A DNA stretch of 64,000 nucleotides from assembly GCF_900454025.1 (NCBI RefSeq), contig NZ_UGQM01000001.1:4960001-5024000 (forward strand), read 5' to 3'. Positions within the stretch are counted from its first letter, which is position 1. Each line of letters begins with the position of its first letter. Below the pieces are notes generated by a model. The model ran no database searches. It was not told the origin of the DNA and saw only the letters and a program-made list of their open reading frames with translations. Of the stretch, positions 28,495 through 39,700 are shown one piece after another. The stretch comes from Mycolicibacterium gilvum. Its GTDB lineage: Bacteria; Actinomycetota; Actinomycetes; Mycobacteriales; Mycobacteriaceae. The position numbers and the translations under genes are program-made.

Positions 28495-28964
28495 GACCCG
28501 GTCTTGCCGCCCTCCTTGCGGAGCACCCGGATGCCGTCGATGCCGGCTGCCCGGTCGACGGCCTTGATCATGTCGTAGACGGTGAGCGCGGCGACGCTGA
28601 CGGCGGTCAGCGCCTCCATCTCGACCCCGGTGCGGTCGGTGGTGCGCACGGTCGCGGTGATGGTCACCGATCCGGGCGCCTCGTCACCGCCGACGGTGAA
28701 GTCGATGTCGACGCCGGTGATCGCGAGCGGATGGCACAGCGGGACGAGATCGCTCGTGCGTTTGGCGGCGAGGATGCCGGCGATGCGCGCGGTCGCGAGC
28801 GCGTCGCCCTTGGGCAGGCCGTTCGCGGTGATCATGTCGACGACGTCGGGCCTGGTGTGCACCGTGCCCTCGGCCACCGCGATGCGTGAGGTCGCGTCCT
28901 TGGCGGTGACGTCGACCATGTGCGCGGCGCCGGTCTCGTCGAGGTGCGAGAGGCGTTCGCCCAC
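28482..28964 (-). CDS. moaC: Cyclic pyranopterin monophosphate synthase
   Basis: Second half of the first molybdopterin step, acting on the MoaA product. The 160-aa protein has [41 protein letters not shown] and [44 protein letters not shown], all diagnostic for MoaC, including the Lys and Glu active-site pair. GTG start at 28964. The small gene upstream ends 13 bp earlier on the same strand, so it likely belongs to the operon. Confidence 0.95.
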   Translation of the reverse strand: MGERLSHLDETGAAHMVDVTAKDATSRIAVAEGTVHTRPDVVDMITANGLPKGDALATARIAGILAAKRTSDLVPLCHPLAITGVDIDFTVGGDEAPGSVTITATVRTTDRTGVEMEALTAVSVAALTVYDMIKAVDRAAGIDGIRVLRKEGGKTGSWTR

Positions 28965-28976
28965 AGCCGGTGACCG

Positions 28977-29162
28977 TTACCTGTTGACGACGGTGACGGC
29001 TTGGATGAAGGGCAACTGCTCGGCCGGCAGCGGGAACGTGACGTCCCCGAACGGCGAGAGCGCACCGGTGCGGTCGGTGGCAAGCTCGCTGACCACGTGG
29101 TCATCGGGGTCCGTCGAGGGCCAGCCCGGATCGACGTATCGGTTCTTCTTGTCATCAGCCAC
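28977..29162 (-). CDS. Small protein upstream of moaC (Rv0863-like)
   Basis: A 61-aa product from GTG 29162: [61 protein letters not shown]. It is acidic, has no membrane segment and no recognised domain. The position matches Rv0863 in the moaC2 cluster as I remember it, though that protein is annotated longer. It leads the moaC-mog-moaE operon. Function unknown. Confidence 0.6.
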   Translation of the reverse strand: MADDKKNRYVDPGWPSTDPDDHVVSELATDRTGALSPFGDVTFPLPAEQLPFIQAVTVVNR

Positions 29163-29259
29163 GAAGACATTGTGGCAGGCCGATAGCCGACTGGCGAGGG
29201 CGGGCGGCTCCTTTACGCTGGTCAGCGATGAGTGCGTGTGCGAAGAGCAGGGGGCGGCG

Positions 29260-31533
29260 ATGAGCCCCCGAGCCAAGGCCCCCGGTATGCCGCTGGCTGC
29301 CTGGCTGGCCGAGCGCACCGACGAGCAACTGGTCGCGCTGCTGCGTCTGCGTCCCGACCTCACCCAACCGCCCCCCGGCAGCATCGCGGCGTTGGCCGCG
29401 CGGGCGGCGGCGCGCCAGTCGGTGAAGGCTGCCACCGACGACCTCGACTTCCTGAATCTGGCGGTCCTCGACGCACTGCTGACCCTCGGCGCCGACACCG
29501 TCGTGGCGACCTTCGCCGAACTGGCCGAACTGTTCGGGGAACGCGCCGACGGCGCCGAGATCCGCGCGACCGTCGAAGACCTGTGTGAGCGCGCACTGGT
29601 GTGGGGTGACCCGACCGGCGACGGGGCGCTGCGCGTGGTCGCCGAGGTGGCTTCCTGCCTGCCCTGGTACCCGGGTCAGGCGACCGTGGAGGCCGCGTCG
29701 ATGTCGGCGACGGAGATCGACGCGGCTCTGGCGACCCTCGACGGCGCCGCCCGCGACCTGCTGGACAAGCTGCTGGAGGGGTCTCCGATCGGGCGCACCC
29801 GGGACGCGATGCCGGGCACCCCGCCGGACCGTCCTGTGCCCAGGTTGCTGGCGGCCGGCCTGCTTCGCCGGCTCGACGAGGACACCGTCATCCTGCCGCG
29901 GCTGGTGGGTCAGGTCCTCCGGGGAGCGACGCCGGGACCGGTCAGCCTGTCCGCGCCGGATCCGACGGTGACCACGACCAAAGCCTCCGACGTCGACGCG
30001 GTGGCGGCCGGCGCGGCACTGGACTTCCTGCGCGAGGTCGAGGTGGTCCTCGAAACCCTCAGTGCGGCACCTGTTCCCGAGTTGCGCAGTGGCGGCCTCG
30101 GTATCCGCGAGGTCAAGCGGCTGACCAAGGCGACCGGCATCGACGAGCGCAGGCTCGGACTGATCCTCGAGGTGGCCGCGGGGGCGGGGCTGATCGCGCC
30201 GGGCATCCCGGAGCCCGACCCGACGGACTCGGCAGCCTCGTCGTGGGCGCCGACCGTGGCTGCCGACCGGTTCATCGAATCTCCGACCGCGGTCAAGTGG
30301 CAGCTGCTGATGTCGGCCTGGCTCGATCTGCCGGGCCGTCCCAGCCTCGTGGGCACCCGCGGCGCGGACGGTAAACCCTATGCGGCGCTGTCTGATTCGT
30401 TGTTCTCGACCGCAGCCCCGTTCGATCGCCGGCTGCTCCTCGAAACGCTGGACGCGTTGCCGCCCGGAGCGGGGGTGGACGCCGAGAGCGCGTCACAGGC
30501 GATGGTGTGGAAGCGTCCGCGCTGGTCGGCGCGTCTGCAGCGCGACCCGGTCGCCGACCTGCTGACCGAAGCCCACGCGGTCGGCGCGGTGGGGCGGGGT
30601 GCGCTGGCCACGCCGCTGCGCCGGCTCCTCGCCGGCGCCGACGAGGAGGCCGTCGTCGCGGCGATGGACAAGGTCCTGCCCGCGCCGATCGATCATTTCC
30701 TGCTGCAGGCGGACCTGACGGTCATCGTCCCCGGCCCGCTCGAGCGCGCGCTCGCCGAGCAGCTCGCGGCGGTCGCGACGGTGGAGTCCGCCGGGGCGGC
30801 GATGGTGTACCGCATCGACGAATCCTCGGTCCGGCGGGCGCTGGATACCGGCAAGACGGCCGGCGAACTCCATGCGCTGTTCGCCAAGCATTCCAAAACA
30901 CCTGTGCCGCAGGCATTGACCTACCTGATCGATGACGCGGCCCGTCGGCACGGCCAGCTGCGGGTGGGGATGGCGTCGTCGTTCGTGCGCTGCGAGGACA
31001 CCGCGCTGCTGGCCCAGGCGGTGGCCGCGCCGGCGACCGAGCGGGTCGAGCTGCGCATGCTCGCCCCCACCGTCGCGGTGTCGCAGGCACCGATCTCGGA
31101 GGTGCTCAACGCTTTACGCTCCGCGGGCTTCGCGCCCGCCGCAGAGGATGCGACCGGCGCGATCGTGGACCTGCGCGTCCGGGGCGCACGGGTCCCGTCG
31201 CCGGGCCGCCGCCGGGGATACCGGCAGACCACGGGGCCCTCCGATCAGACCCTGGGTGCGATCGTCGCCGTCCTGCGCAAGGTCGCGTCGGCGCCGCCGA
31301 CAGGACTGCGGCTGGATCCCGCCGTCGCGATCTCCGAACTGCAGCAGGCGGCACACCACCAGGAATCGGTGGTGATCGGCTACGTCGACCCGGCCGGGGT
31401 GGCCACCCAGCGCGTGGTGGCGCCGATCAACGTCCGCGGCGGCCAGCTCACCGCCTACGACCCGGCGTCGGGGCGCGTACGCGAGTTCGCCATCCACCGC
31501 GTCACGTCGGTGGTCTCTGCGGATTCCGGGTGA
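29260..31533 (+). CDS. XPB-associated helicase-domain protein (Rv0862c-like)
   Basis: A 757-aa protein. It begins [45 protein letters not shown] and has a central winged-helix-like part. The C-terminal region, [32 protein letters not shown]...[12 protein letters not shown], is the Helicase_C_3 domain found in relatives of XPB/Ssl2. There are no P-loop or DEAH motifs, so it is not a helicase itself. In M. tuberculosis its homologue lies directly next to the XPB helicase, suggesting partnership. Here the two are 3.5 kb apart. GTG 29236 is an alternative start. Confidence 0.82.
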   Translation: MSPRAKAPGMPLAAWLAERTDEQLVALLRLRPDLTQPPPGSIAALAARAAARQSVKAATDDLDFLNLAVLDALLTLGADTVVATFAELAELFGERADGAEIRATVEDLCERALVWGDPTGDGALRVVAEVASCLPWYPGQATVEAASMSATEIDAALATLDGAARDLLDKLLEGSPIGRTRDAMPGTPPDRPVPRLLAAGLLRRLDEDTVILPRLVGQVLRGATPGPVSLSAPDPTVTTTKASDVDAVAAGAALDFLREVEVVLETLSAAPVPELRSGGLGIREVKRLTKATGIDERRLGLILEVAAGAGLIAPGIPEPDPTDSAASSWAPTVAADRFIESPTAVKWQLLMSAWLDLPGRPSLVGTRGADGKPYAALSDSLFSTAAPFDRRLLLETLDALPPGAGVDAESASQAMVWKRPRWSARLQRDPVADLLTEAHAVGAVGRGALATPLRRLLAGADEEAVVAAMDKVLPAPIDHFLLQADLTVIVPGPLERALAEQLAAVATVESAGAAMVYRIDESSVRRALDTGKTAGELHALFAKHSKTPVPQALTYLIDDAARRHGQLRVGMASSFVRCEDTALLAQAVAAPATERVELRMLAPTVAVSQAPISEVLNALRSAGFAPAAEDATGAIVDLRVRGARVPSPGRRRGYRQTTGPSDQTLGAIVAVLRKVASAPPTGLRLDPAVAISELQQAAHHQESVVIGYVDPAGVATQRVVAPINVRGGQLTAYDPASGRVREFAIHRVTSVVSADSG

Positions 31534-31545
31534 CCGCCGGGCGGC

Positions 31546-34500
31546 TCACCGGAACACGGTCACCGCGACCACACCGGGCAGCGTATTGCTGACACCGGTG
31601 TCGTCGGTGACGTAGACCGACAGTGTGCGCGTCACGCCGATCACGTCCAACAGACCGCCGCCGTAGCGGGTCGCCCTGAACGTGATCGACTGCAGCGCCT
31701 GCTTGTACTGCGCGATCGTCGCCGTGCCCGTGAGCGTGAGCAACCCGGTCGCGCTGTCGAAGGTCGCCGCGATCGGCACGCCCGCCACTGCCGTGTAGGC
31801 GAGGGTGTCTCCGGTGGTGAAGCGCTCGGAGATCCGCACCGACGCACCGCTGAGCACGCTGGAATCGGTGTCGACGATGGTCGCCGATGTGATCGGCGTG
31901 ACGGTGTCGCCGACCGACGGGAACGACAGGTCAGGCAACCCGACGGTGACCACGGTCGGCCGGTCGGGATTCTTGACCAGCGCCGCGGCCGCACCGGGAA
32001 GCACCGCGGAGAGGCCGGAGTCGTCGACGATGTTGATCGTCACGGTCCGCGGCACGCCGGCACCGCCCGTCGCCGAGAACGTCACCGCCTCCAGCGCGGC
32101 CTCGTACTCGGCGACCGACGCGGGACCCGACAACGTCAGGGTGTCGGTGCCGTTCCAGGACGCGGTGATCAGTCCCGGGGTCGGCGGTGCGTAGGCGAGG
32201 ACGTCGCCCACCTGGCGTCCCACGCCGAGCGCGACCGTCGCGCCGGTCAGCACCGGGGAGTCGAGATCCTCGATGGTGACCACCGGTGCGATCACCACGC
32301 CGGGCCTGCCGATGGTGTGGGTCGGAGGTACGGCGGTGACGACGATCGTCGGCCGCAGCGGTGCCAGGGAGTTGGCGAAGACGATGCCCGGGGCGGGGTT
32401 GGTGTCTCCATCGGATTCGGTGACGGTGATGGTCACGGTGCGGGGCAGTCCCAGCGCGGTGGCGCTGAAGGTGATGCTCTGCAGCGCCTGCTGGTACTGC
32501 TCGACCGTCGCGGTGCCCGACAGCGTCAGCGTCCAGGCGTTGGTCTGCTGCACGGTGATCGGATTGCCCTCGACCGCAACGTATCCCAGCGTGTCGCCGG
32601 CGACCCGGTTCAGGCCGATGCTGACCACCGCGCCGGTGAGCTGATCGTCGTCGGCGTTGGCGATGCCCACCGAGGTCAGCAGTTTGACCGGCGCCTTGCC
32701 GATCGTGTGGACCGGGAGACCCACCGGGGTGACGATCAGCGGCAGTTCGACGTCGACTCCGGGCAACACGGTGGCGGCCACCAGGGTCGGCGTCAGGCTG
32801 TTGTTGCCGTCGGCGTCGGTCAGCGAGATCTCCACGGTCCGGGCCAGCAGCCCGAGGGATTCGGCACTGAAAGTGATTGCTTTGAGCGCGGTTTCGTAAT
32901 CGGCCCGCGAGTGAACCCCCGTCAGCTCGATCGTCCAGTCGTCGACCTGATTGACTCCGACGGTGATGCCGGCAGGCGCGACGTAGCCCAGCTTGTCCCC
33001 GGCGACGCGTGTCAGCGCGCTCATCGCGACCAGGACACGCTGCATCGACGCCGAATCCACGTCGACGATCTGGGCGAGCGACAGCAGCGGGACGGGGGCA
33101 CCGCCGAGGAAGTACGGCAGCCCGCCGGCGGCCAGCAGCGACGGCGGCGCATCAACGGGCAGTCCGAGCACGGTCACGAGCGAGAACGCCGGGACGAGAT
33201 TGCTCTCGCCGTGCTCGTCGGTGATGGTGAAGTCCACCGTGCGGGCCACCAGACCGAGGTCGGTGGTGCTGAACGTGATTGCCATCAGCGCTTTTTCGTA
33301 GTCGGCCTGCGAGGCCAGACCGGTCAGCTTCAGCGTGTGGTCATTGACCTGCTCGACGTCGATCGTGACGCCCTCGGGGGCGACGTAGCGCAGCTGGTCG
33401 CCGTCCTGGCGACCCACCCCGATGGTGACGGTCGCCTCGCTCATCTGCGGCGAGTCGAGGTCGACGATCTTGGCCAGCGACAGCAGATTCACCGGATCCG
33501 CACCCACGAGGTAGGGCAACAGCCGGCCCGTCACCGCCAGCGTCGGAGGTACGGCGACGATCGGTTCGGCGTCGAACGCCACGGTCTGGGTGTAATTGTC
33601 GGGTTGGGCGAGGCGGAAGAACCGGGCGACCGCGTGAAGCAGGTTCTGGATACCGCCCAGGACACCGGTCAGGTGCTCGGAGTCGTCTCGGATGACGACG
33701 TCGAACGACACGGGCACCGGATCTCCGAGCACGGGCAGCGTCGGGGTGTACAGGAACGTGTTGGTGGCCGGGACGCGGACGACCAGGCCGGTGTCGGGTT
33801 GCACGATCTCGTAGGTCAGCGGGTCCCCGTTGGGATCGTAGGCGTCGATGGTGATGAGCACCTGGCCGGTGAGGATCTGTTCGGTCTCCACCGAACGCAC
33901 AACCGGGGTCTTGTTGAAGAAGGTGTGCGTGATCAGCCGGCGTACCCATGCCAGCACCGCGTCGGCGACCGGCGACGGCGCCGGAAGCTCCGGATCAGCA
34001 AGTGGTGCAACGGCGGTCGACACGACGGCACTGAGCACGTTGGCACTGGTCACGGTCCCGGTCTCGGGCGTCTGCGGTGCAGCTTCCGCGGAGGCCCCCG
34101 AAGCCGTGGGCGCGGTCGTGGTGCGGACGGGCGCCGTCGGCTTCTGCTGTGCCCTGGTGGCGACGTCGGGGGTCGCCTCGGCCTCGCCGGTGGGCGCCGG
34201 GGTGTCGTCGGTGTCGTCCTCGGCGGCGCTCACGTCTTCGGCGTCGCCGGACTCCTCGGCGTCGGCGTCCGCGCTGTCGTCGGCCGCGCTGTCGTCGGCC
34301 GCGCTGTCGGCGTCGCGGCTCAGCGCCTCGGCCTCCGCCGCGTCGTCGTCGGTGGCGGTCCGGCCGGACGGCGCGGGATCGTCGTCACCGTCGGACTCGC
34401 CGTCGCCTGCGGCGCCGGTCGCACCACCGGAGGGAGACGTCGTCTGCCCACGGTCTGTCGACAGACCTGAGGCGGGCTTGCCGGATTCAGCGCGTGTGGC

Positions 34501-34686
34501 GGGGGCCGAGGCGCTCACCGAACCCCCCGAATCGCCGTCGGTGTCCGCGTAGGCGAACCCGGTGGCCGCGTTCGCGACGGCGAAACCGATTCCGAGCGAC
34601 ACCGCGAGCGCTCCCACCCTCCCGATGTACATCGCAGGACGGGTGCCGCCCTGCGTCACCGGCCGGCGTGATGGCTGCTCGCTCAT
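31546..34686 (-). CDS. Secreted cadherin-like repeat protein, 5 repeats
   Basis: A 1046-aa exported protein. The signal peptide has a charged n-region and the core IGRVGALAVSLGIGFAVANAATGFAYA (cleavage near 47). An acidic Ser/Ala/Asp linker follows to about 240, then a module with LAWVRRLITHTFFNKTP and DPNGDPLTYEIVQPD. From about residue 378 to the end come five repeats of about 130 residues. Each carries a (D/N)-x-D-S/D motif after a V-x-I strand (IVDLDSPQM, IVDVDSASM, IANADDDQL, IEDLDSPVL, IVDTDSSVL), then LTGxAxxxxYxxALxxITFS. The layout resembles VCBS/cadherin-like adhesin domains. No cell-wall anchor is visible. GGAG lies 8 nt before the ATG. Likely surface or matrix protein (inference). 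Confidence 0.85.
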   Translation of the reverse strand: MSEQPSRRPVTQGGTRPAMYIGRVGALAVSLGIGFAVANAATGFAYADTDGDSGGSVSASAPATRAESGKPASGLSTDRGQTTSPSGGATGAAGDGESDGDDDPAPSGRTATDDDAAEAEALSRDADSAADDSAADDSADADAEESGDAEDVSAAEDDTDDTPAPTGEAEATPDVATRAQQKPTAPVRTTTAPTASGASAEAAPQTPETGTVTSANVLSAVVSTAVAPLADPELPAPSPVADAVLAWVRRLITHTFFNKTPVVRSVETEQILTGQVLITIDAYDPNGDPLTYEIVQPDTGLVVRVPATNTFLYTPTLPVLGDPVPVSFDVVIRDDSEHLTGVLGGIQNLLHAVARFFRLAQPDNYTQTVAFDAEPIVAVPPTLAVTGRLLPYLVGADPVNLLSLAKIVDLDSPQMSEATVTIGVGRQDGDQLRYVAPEGVTIDVEQVNDHTLKLTGLASQADYEKALMAITFSTTDLGLVARTVDFTITDEHGESNLVPAFSLVTVLGLPVDAPPSLLAAGGLPYFLGGAPVPLLSLAQIVDVDSASMQRVLVAMSALTRVAGDKLGYVAPAGITVGVNQVDDWTIELTGVHSRADYETALKAITFSAESLGLLARTVEISLTDADGNNSLTPTLVAATVLPGVDVELPLIVTPVGLPVHTIGKAPVKLLTSVGIANADDDQLTGAVVSIGLNRVAGDTLGYVAVEGNPITVQQTNAWTLTLSGTATVEQYQQALQSITFSATALGLPRTVTITVTESDGDTNPAPGIVFANSLAPLRPTIVVTAVPPTHTIGRPGVVIAPVVTIEDLDSPVLTGATVALGVGRQVGDVLAYAPPTPGLITASWNGTDTLTLSGPASVAEYEAALEAVTFSATGGAGVPRTVTINIVDDSGLSAVLPGAAAALVKNPDRPTVVTVGLPDLSFPSVGDTVTPITSATIVDTDSSVLSGASVRISERFTTGDTLAYTAVAGVPIAATFDSATGLLTLTGTATIAQYKQALQSITFRATRYGGGLLDVIGVTRTLSVYVTDDTGVSNTLPGVVAVTVFR
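34271..34310. repeat. 15-bp tandem repeat in the acidic linker
   Basis: GCGCTGTCGTCGGCC occurs twice exactly (34271-34285, 34286-34300), then partially. On the coding strand it encodes repeated ADDSA units of the linker. In-frame length variation between strains is plausible. Confidence 0.7.
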
Positions 34687-34772
34687 GGGTCGATCTCCGT
34701 TTCCTCAGGGGCTGGACGTCCAGATCGCAGGGTCATCGCGGGCGGAGCACCTGCGATGAAGGGCATGAGAGC

Positions 34773-34802
34773 AAAATAGTGATCGCAGTCACAGTAAAGC
34801 AA
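34773..34802 (-). promoter_or_regulatory. Promoter with embedded CRP-type site for the 5-repeat protein
   Basis: Read leftwards, TTGCTT (34802-34797) and TATTTT (34778-34773) are 18 bp apart and could be -35 and -10 boxes. A CRP-like site on the plus strand, AGTGA-TCGCAG-TCACA (34778-34793), fills the spacer. That placement would favour repression, unlike the rpfA site. The rest of 34687-35054, which also carries the XPB promoter, shows no gene. Confidence 0.5.
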
Positions 34803-35054
34803 GGACCAATCGCGAAGACAGGCGACCCGCAACCGTCCACGCAGGCTCTTCCTGCGAAAATCCGGGCACCGCGAATTAGAGCCGCCGACAATTTCCGGGG
34901 GTATGTCGCGCATCGCGGGGGTCGGGGATCCCGTTCGGCAATGCCGACTCCGGACCGGCGAGCGGGGCGGCACACGCTGACGACACGAGGTGTCCGACCC
35001 GACCTGGATAATGGGACAACGTGACTTCAGCCAGACTTCGAGGCGGCACCGCGC

Positions 35055-36704
35055 GTGACTGACGGACCGCTCATCGTGCAATCCGACAAGACCGTCCTGC
35101 TCGAGGTGGACCACGAGCAGGCCGGGGCAGCACGTGCGGCCATTGCGCCGTTCGCCGAGTTGGAGCGCGCACCCGAGCACATCCACACCTACCGCATCAC
35201 CCCGCTCGCCCTGTGGAACGCCCGCGCGGCGGGACACGACGCCGAGCAGGTCGTCGACGCCCTGGTGTCGTTCTCCCGCTATGCCGTCCCGCAGCCGCTG
35301 CTGGTCGACATCGTCGACACCATGGCGCGGTACGGCCGCCTGCAGTTGGTCAAGCATCCCGCCCACGGACTCACCCTGGTCAGCTTCGACCGGGCGGTGC
35401 TCGAAGAGGTGCTGCGGAACAAGAAGATCGCGCCGATGCTCGGCGCCCGCCTCGACGACGACACCGTCATCGTGCACAACAGTGAGCGGGGTCGGGTCAA
35501 GCAGATGCTTCTGAAGATCGGTTGGCCCGCCGAGGACCTGGCGGGTTACGTCGACGGTGAGGCACACCCGATCGCCCTGGAGCAGGACGGTTGGGAGCTG
35601 CGTGACTACCAGCAGATGGCCGCGGACTCGTTCTGGGACGGCGGTTCGGGCGTCGTGGTGCTGCCGTGCGGTGCCGGCAAGACGCTCGTCGGCGCCGCGG
35701 CGATGGCCAGGGCGGGCGCGACGACACTGATCCTCGTCACCAACACCGTCGCCGGACGCCAGTGGAAGCGCGAACTGATCGCCCGCACGACGCTGACCGA
35801 GGAGGAGATCGGCGAATATTCCGGCGAGCGCAAGGAGATTCGACCGGTCACCATCGCGACGTACCAGGTGATCACCCGCCGGACCAAGGGCGAGTACAAG
35901 CATCTGGAATTGTTCGACAGCCGTGACTGGGGCCTGATCGTCTACGACGAGGTGCACCTGTTACCGGCCCCGGTCTTCCGGATGACGGCCGACCTGCAGT
36001 CGAGACGACGGCTGGGGCTGACGGCGACGCTGATCCGCGAGGATGGGCGTGAGGGCGACGTGTTCTCGTTGATCGGCCCCAAGCGTTATGACGCGCCGTG
36101 GAAGGACATCGAGGCCCAGGGCTGGATCGCGCCGGCCGAATGTGTCGAGGTCCGGGTCACGATGACCGACAACGAGCGCATGCTGTACGCGACGGCCGAA
36201 CCCGAGGAGCGTTACAAGCTCTGCGCGACAGCCCACACCAAGATCGCGGTGGTGAAGTCGATCCTGGACCGCCATCCGAACGAGCCGACGCTGGTGATCG
36301 GCGCCTATCTCGACCAGCTCGACGAGCTGGGCACCGAGTTGAACGCCCCGGTGATCCAGGGGTCCACGAAGAATGCCGAGCGCGAGGAACTGTTCGACGG
36401 CTTCCGCCGGGGCGAGATCCGCACCCTCGTGGTCTCCAAGGTCGCGAACTTCTCCATCGATCTCCCGGAAGCCAGTGTTGCGGTGCAGGTTTCAGGGACG
36501 TTCGGCTCACGCCAGGAGGAGGCGCAACGCCTCGGCCGGTTGCTGCGCCCGAAGGCCGACGGCGGCGGGGCGGTGTTCTACTCGGTGGTGTCGCGCGACA
36601 GCCTCGACGCCGAGTACGCGGCACACCGGCAGCGCTTCCTCGCCGAGCAGGGCTACGGCTATGTCATCAAGGACGCCGACGACCTGCTCGGGCCGGCAAT
36701 CTGA
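35055..36704 (+). CDS. XPB/ERCC3-family DNA helicase
   Basis: A 549-aa superfamily-2 helicase like human XPB and M. tuberculosis Rv0861c (ercc3). It has an N-terminal damage-recognition-like domain (about 1-170), then helicase motifs: Q-motif region ELRDYQQMAADSF, Walker A PCGAGKT (204-210), DEVH box (298-301), GLTATLIREDGREGD (321-335) carrying the RED motif of XPB, and the C-terminal VSGTFGSRQEEAQRLGRLLRPK (motif VI). Unwinds DNA 3' to 5' in studied homologues; probably has a role in repair. GTG start with GAGGCGG upstream. Confidence 0.93.
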   Translation: MTDGPLIVQSDKTVLLEVDHEQAGAARAAIAPFAELERAPEHIHTYRITPLALWNARAAGHDAEQVVDALVSFSRYAVPQPLLVDIVDTMARYGRLQLVKHPAHGLTLVSFDRAVLEEVLRNKKIAPMLGARLDDDTVIVHNSERGRVKQMLLKIGWPAEDLAGYVDGEAHPIALEQDGWELRDYQQMAADSFWDGGSGVVVLPCGAGKTLVGAAAMARAGATTLILVTNTVAGRQWKRELIARTTLTEEEIGEYSGERKEIRPVTIATYQVITRRTKGEYKHLELFDSRDWGLIVYDEVHLLPAPVFRMTADLQSRRRLGLTATLIREDGREGDVFSLIGPKRYDAPWKDIEAQGWIAPAECVEVRVTMTDNERMLYATAEPEERYKLCATAHTKIAVVKSILDRHPNEPTLVIGAYLDQLDELGTELNAPVIQGSTKNAEREELFDGFRRGEIRTLVVSKVANFSIDLPEASVAVQVSGTFGSRQEEAQRLGRLLRPKADGGGAVFYSVVSRDSLDAEYAAHRQRFLAEQGYGYVIKDADDLLGPAI

Positions 36705-36713
36705 ACAGCCGGG

Positions 36714-39700
36714 TCACAGGATGAGCGTGAGCAGGCCCGTCGTCGTGTTGCTGTAAACGCCCTGGAAGTCCCGGACAACCATGGTGATGGTGCGGCTCCC
36801 GAGCAGATTGATCCCTGTCTTCGAGAACCTGACCGACGCCATCGCTGCCTGGTACTGCGCAACAGTCCCCTCACCCGACAGGGTCAGTACTCCGTTTTCG
36901 TAGATGCCGGTGATGTCTCCGACCGCAGTGAACTCAAGCTTATCGACGCTTTGAACGTTGGTGATCGTGATGACCGCCTGATCCAGGAAGGAAGAATCAT
37001 CGACTATCACCACACCTGGGCTCACTACCTGCGCGCCCAGAAGGAGTAGACCTCCTCCGAGCGGGGCGGTGAGGATGGGTGCCGAGTTGGCCGTCTGCGT
37101 CACCAACGCTGTGGCGTTCGGGCTGGACGCACCCTGCGCATCGGTCGCGGTGATGGTGATGGTCTTGATCTCCGTCGAACCCGACGGGCCCGACGCGAAC
37201 GTCACCGACCGCAACAAGTCCTGATACGCCGCCGTACTCGCATCCCCCGTAAACGTCAGCACTCCCGTGACGCTGTCGTAGTTCCCGTCGATGCCGGCCA
37301 CAGCTGTGAAATCGAGAACGTCGCCCGTGGCGAAGTTATCGGTGATCGCCACCGACGCACCCTGCATCGTCGACGAGTCGAGGTCCAGGATCGTGAGCAA
37401 CGGGTTCACCGCCACCGCAGTGTTTCCCGCCGTGTAGATCGGACCGAGCAGGGTTGTGACAAGGGGCGCCAGGTTCACCGGCGCAGCGAGGACCGCCACC
37501 GCGACCGAGCCCGGCAGACTCGACGCGTTCTGCGTGTCGGTCACGGTGAACGACACCGTCTTGATGGTCGCCGGCGCTGCCGAACCCGTCGCAATCTTCA
37601 CCGATCGAAGCAACTGCTGGTAGTCGGCGACCGGCGCATCGCCGGTGAAGGTCAGCGTTCCGGTGTCGGCATCGAAGCTTCCGGAAATCCCTTGTTGTGC
37701 AGTGAAGCTCAACAGGTCACCGACACTGAAGTTACCCGTGATCTTCACCGTCGCCCCCTTGAGCATGCTCGAATCGAGATCGAGCAGACCGAGACCCGAG
37801 TCGACGTTCACTGCGGTGGATCCCGCCGTATAACTCAGGTTCACCCCTGACGTGATCACCAGCGGAGCGACATTCACAGGCGCGGAAACCACCGTCACGG
37901 CAACGAGGCCCGGACCACTGACCTTGCCGTCGGCGTCGGTCACCACGAACGAGACGCTCTTGATGGTGGCCAGTGCTCCGCTGCTGGTGGAGAAGGTCAC
38001 CGAGCGTAGGAGCTCTTGGTAGGCGCTCAGGGTGGCGGTACCTTCGAAGGTCAGCACGCCTGCGTCGTAGGTGCCGCTGATGCCGGATTGCGGAGTGAAT
38101 GCAAGAACCTCCCCTGATGCCGCACCGCCCACGATGGACACCACGGCTCGCGAGATGTTCGGCGAATCAGCATCCAGCAGAGTCAGATTCGGATCCAGTA
38201 CCGTTTCCGTCGCACCCGATGTGTAGGTCACGTTGGCCACCGATGTGACGACGACGGGGGTGGCGAGGACGGGTAGCGACACGACTGCCACTGCCACTGT
38301 CCCCGGCGTGCTGGTATTGAGCTCAGAGTCCGAAACTGTGAACAAAATGCTTCGAATTGACGTCAAGGCTGTGGTGCTCGTCGAGAACGCGACTGTTCGC
38401 AACAGCTGTTGGTACTGGCTCACTGTGGCATCGCCGTCGAAGGTGAGAACACCGGAGTCGTATCCTGCCGATACACCGTCGGGCAAGGCGCCCCAGGTCA
38501 GTGAATCGCCCTCGGCCGGGTTGCTGATTGTCACGGTTGCGCCCGACATCATCGACGAGTCTCCGTCGAGCACAACAATTCCGGAGTCGACCGGGGTGGA
38601 TGTACCACCAGCCGTGTGCGAGACACTGACGACTGATGTCAGAACGATCGGCGAGGCCGCAGAGAGGCCGATCACCGTCACCACGGTCGCGGCCGGCACC
38701 ACGCTGGGATTGCCATCGACATCAGTGACCGAGAAACTCACCGACTTCAACCCGGGAGCGGTCGAGGTCAACGTGACCGACTGCAGCAACTGCTGATACA
38801 CCGCGGCCGACGCCGCACCGGTGAACGTGACAGTGCCGGCACCCGGAGTCACGTCGAACCCGTCTGGAACATCGCCCCAGGACAGGACATCACCCTCGGC
38901 CGGGTCAGTGACCGTCACTGTCGCGGAGTCGATGTCGGAGTCCAGATCGGTGATCACCACGATCGGACTCACCGTGATCGGCTGTCCGGTAGTTCCCGCC
39001 GCGGCTGCGGCGACCAACACCACCGGAACGATCTGCACCTCAGGCAACCCGACCACCGTCACCACGGTCGCGGCCTGCACGACACTGGGATTGCCATCGA
39101 CATCAGTGACTGAGAAACTCACCGACTTCAACCCGGCAGCGGCCGAGGTCAGGGTGACCGACTGCAGCAGTTGCTGATACACCTGCGCTGATGCCGCACC
39201 GGTGAACGTCACTGATCCGGACTGAGCGTCGTACCCAACCGTCGACACACCCTGAGGCAACCCGGCCCAGGACAGCACGTCACCCTCGGCCGGGTCGACG
39301 ATCGTCACCGTGGCCGACTCGATGTCGGAATCCAGGTCGGTGATCACCACGATCGGACTGATCGTGATCGGTTGTCCTGCAACACCCGTCGCTACCGGCG
39401 ATACCACCACCAGCGGCGGCACCTCCACCGACAAACCGACCACAGTCACCACCGTGCCCGCAGGCACCACACTGGGATTGCCATCCACATCGGTGACCGA
39501 GAAACTCACCGACTTCAACCCCGCACCCGTCGACGTCAGAGTCACCGACTGCAGCAGTTGCTGATAGATGGCGGCCGACGCCGCACCGGTGAACGTCACG
39601 GTGCCGGCACCAGTGGTCACCTGGAACCCCTCGGGTACCTCGCCCCAGGACAGCACATCCCCATCAGTCGCGTCAGTGATCGACACGGTCGCGGACTCGA

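Noticed and set aside
32317-34470. A 717-codon plus-strand frame across the 5-repeat gene
   Set aside because: Antisense shadow in high-GC DNA: arginine-, glycine- and valine-rich, with no domain, while the minus strand has a signal peptide and clear repeats.
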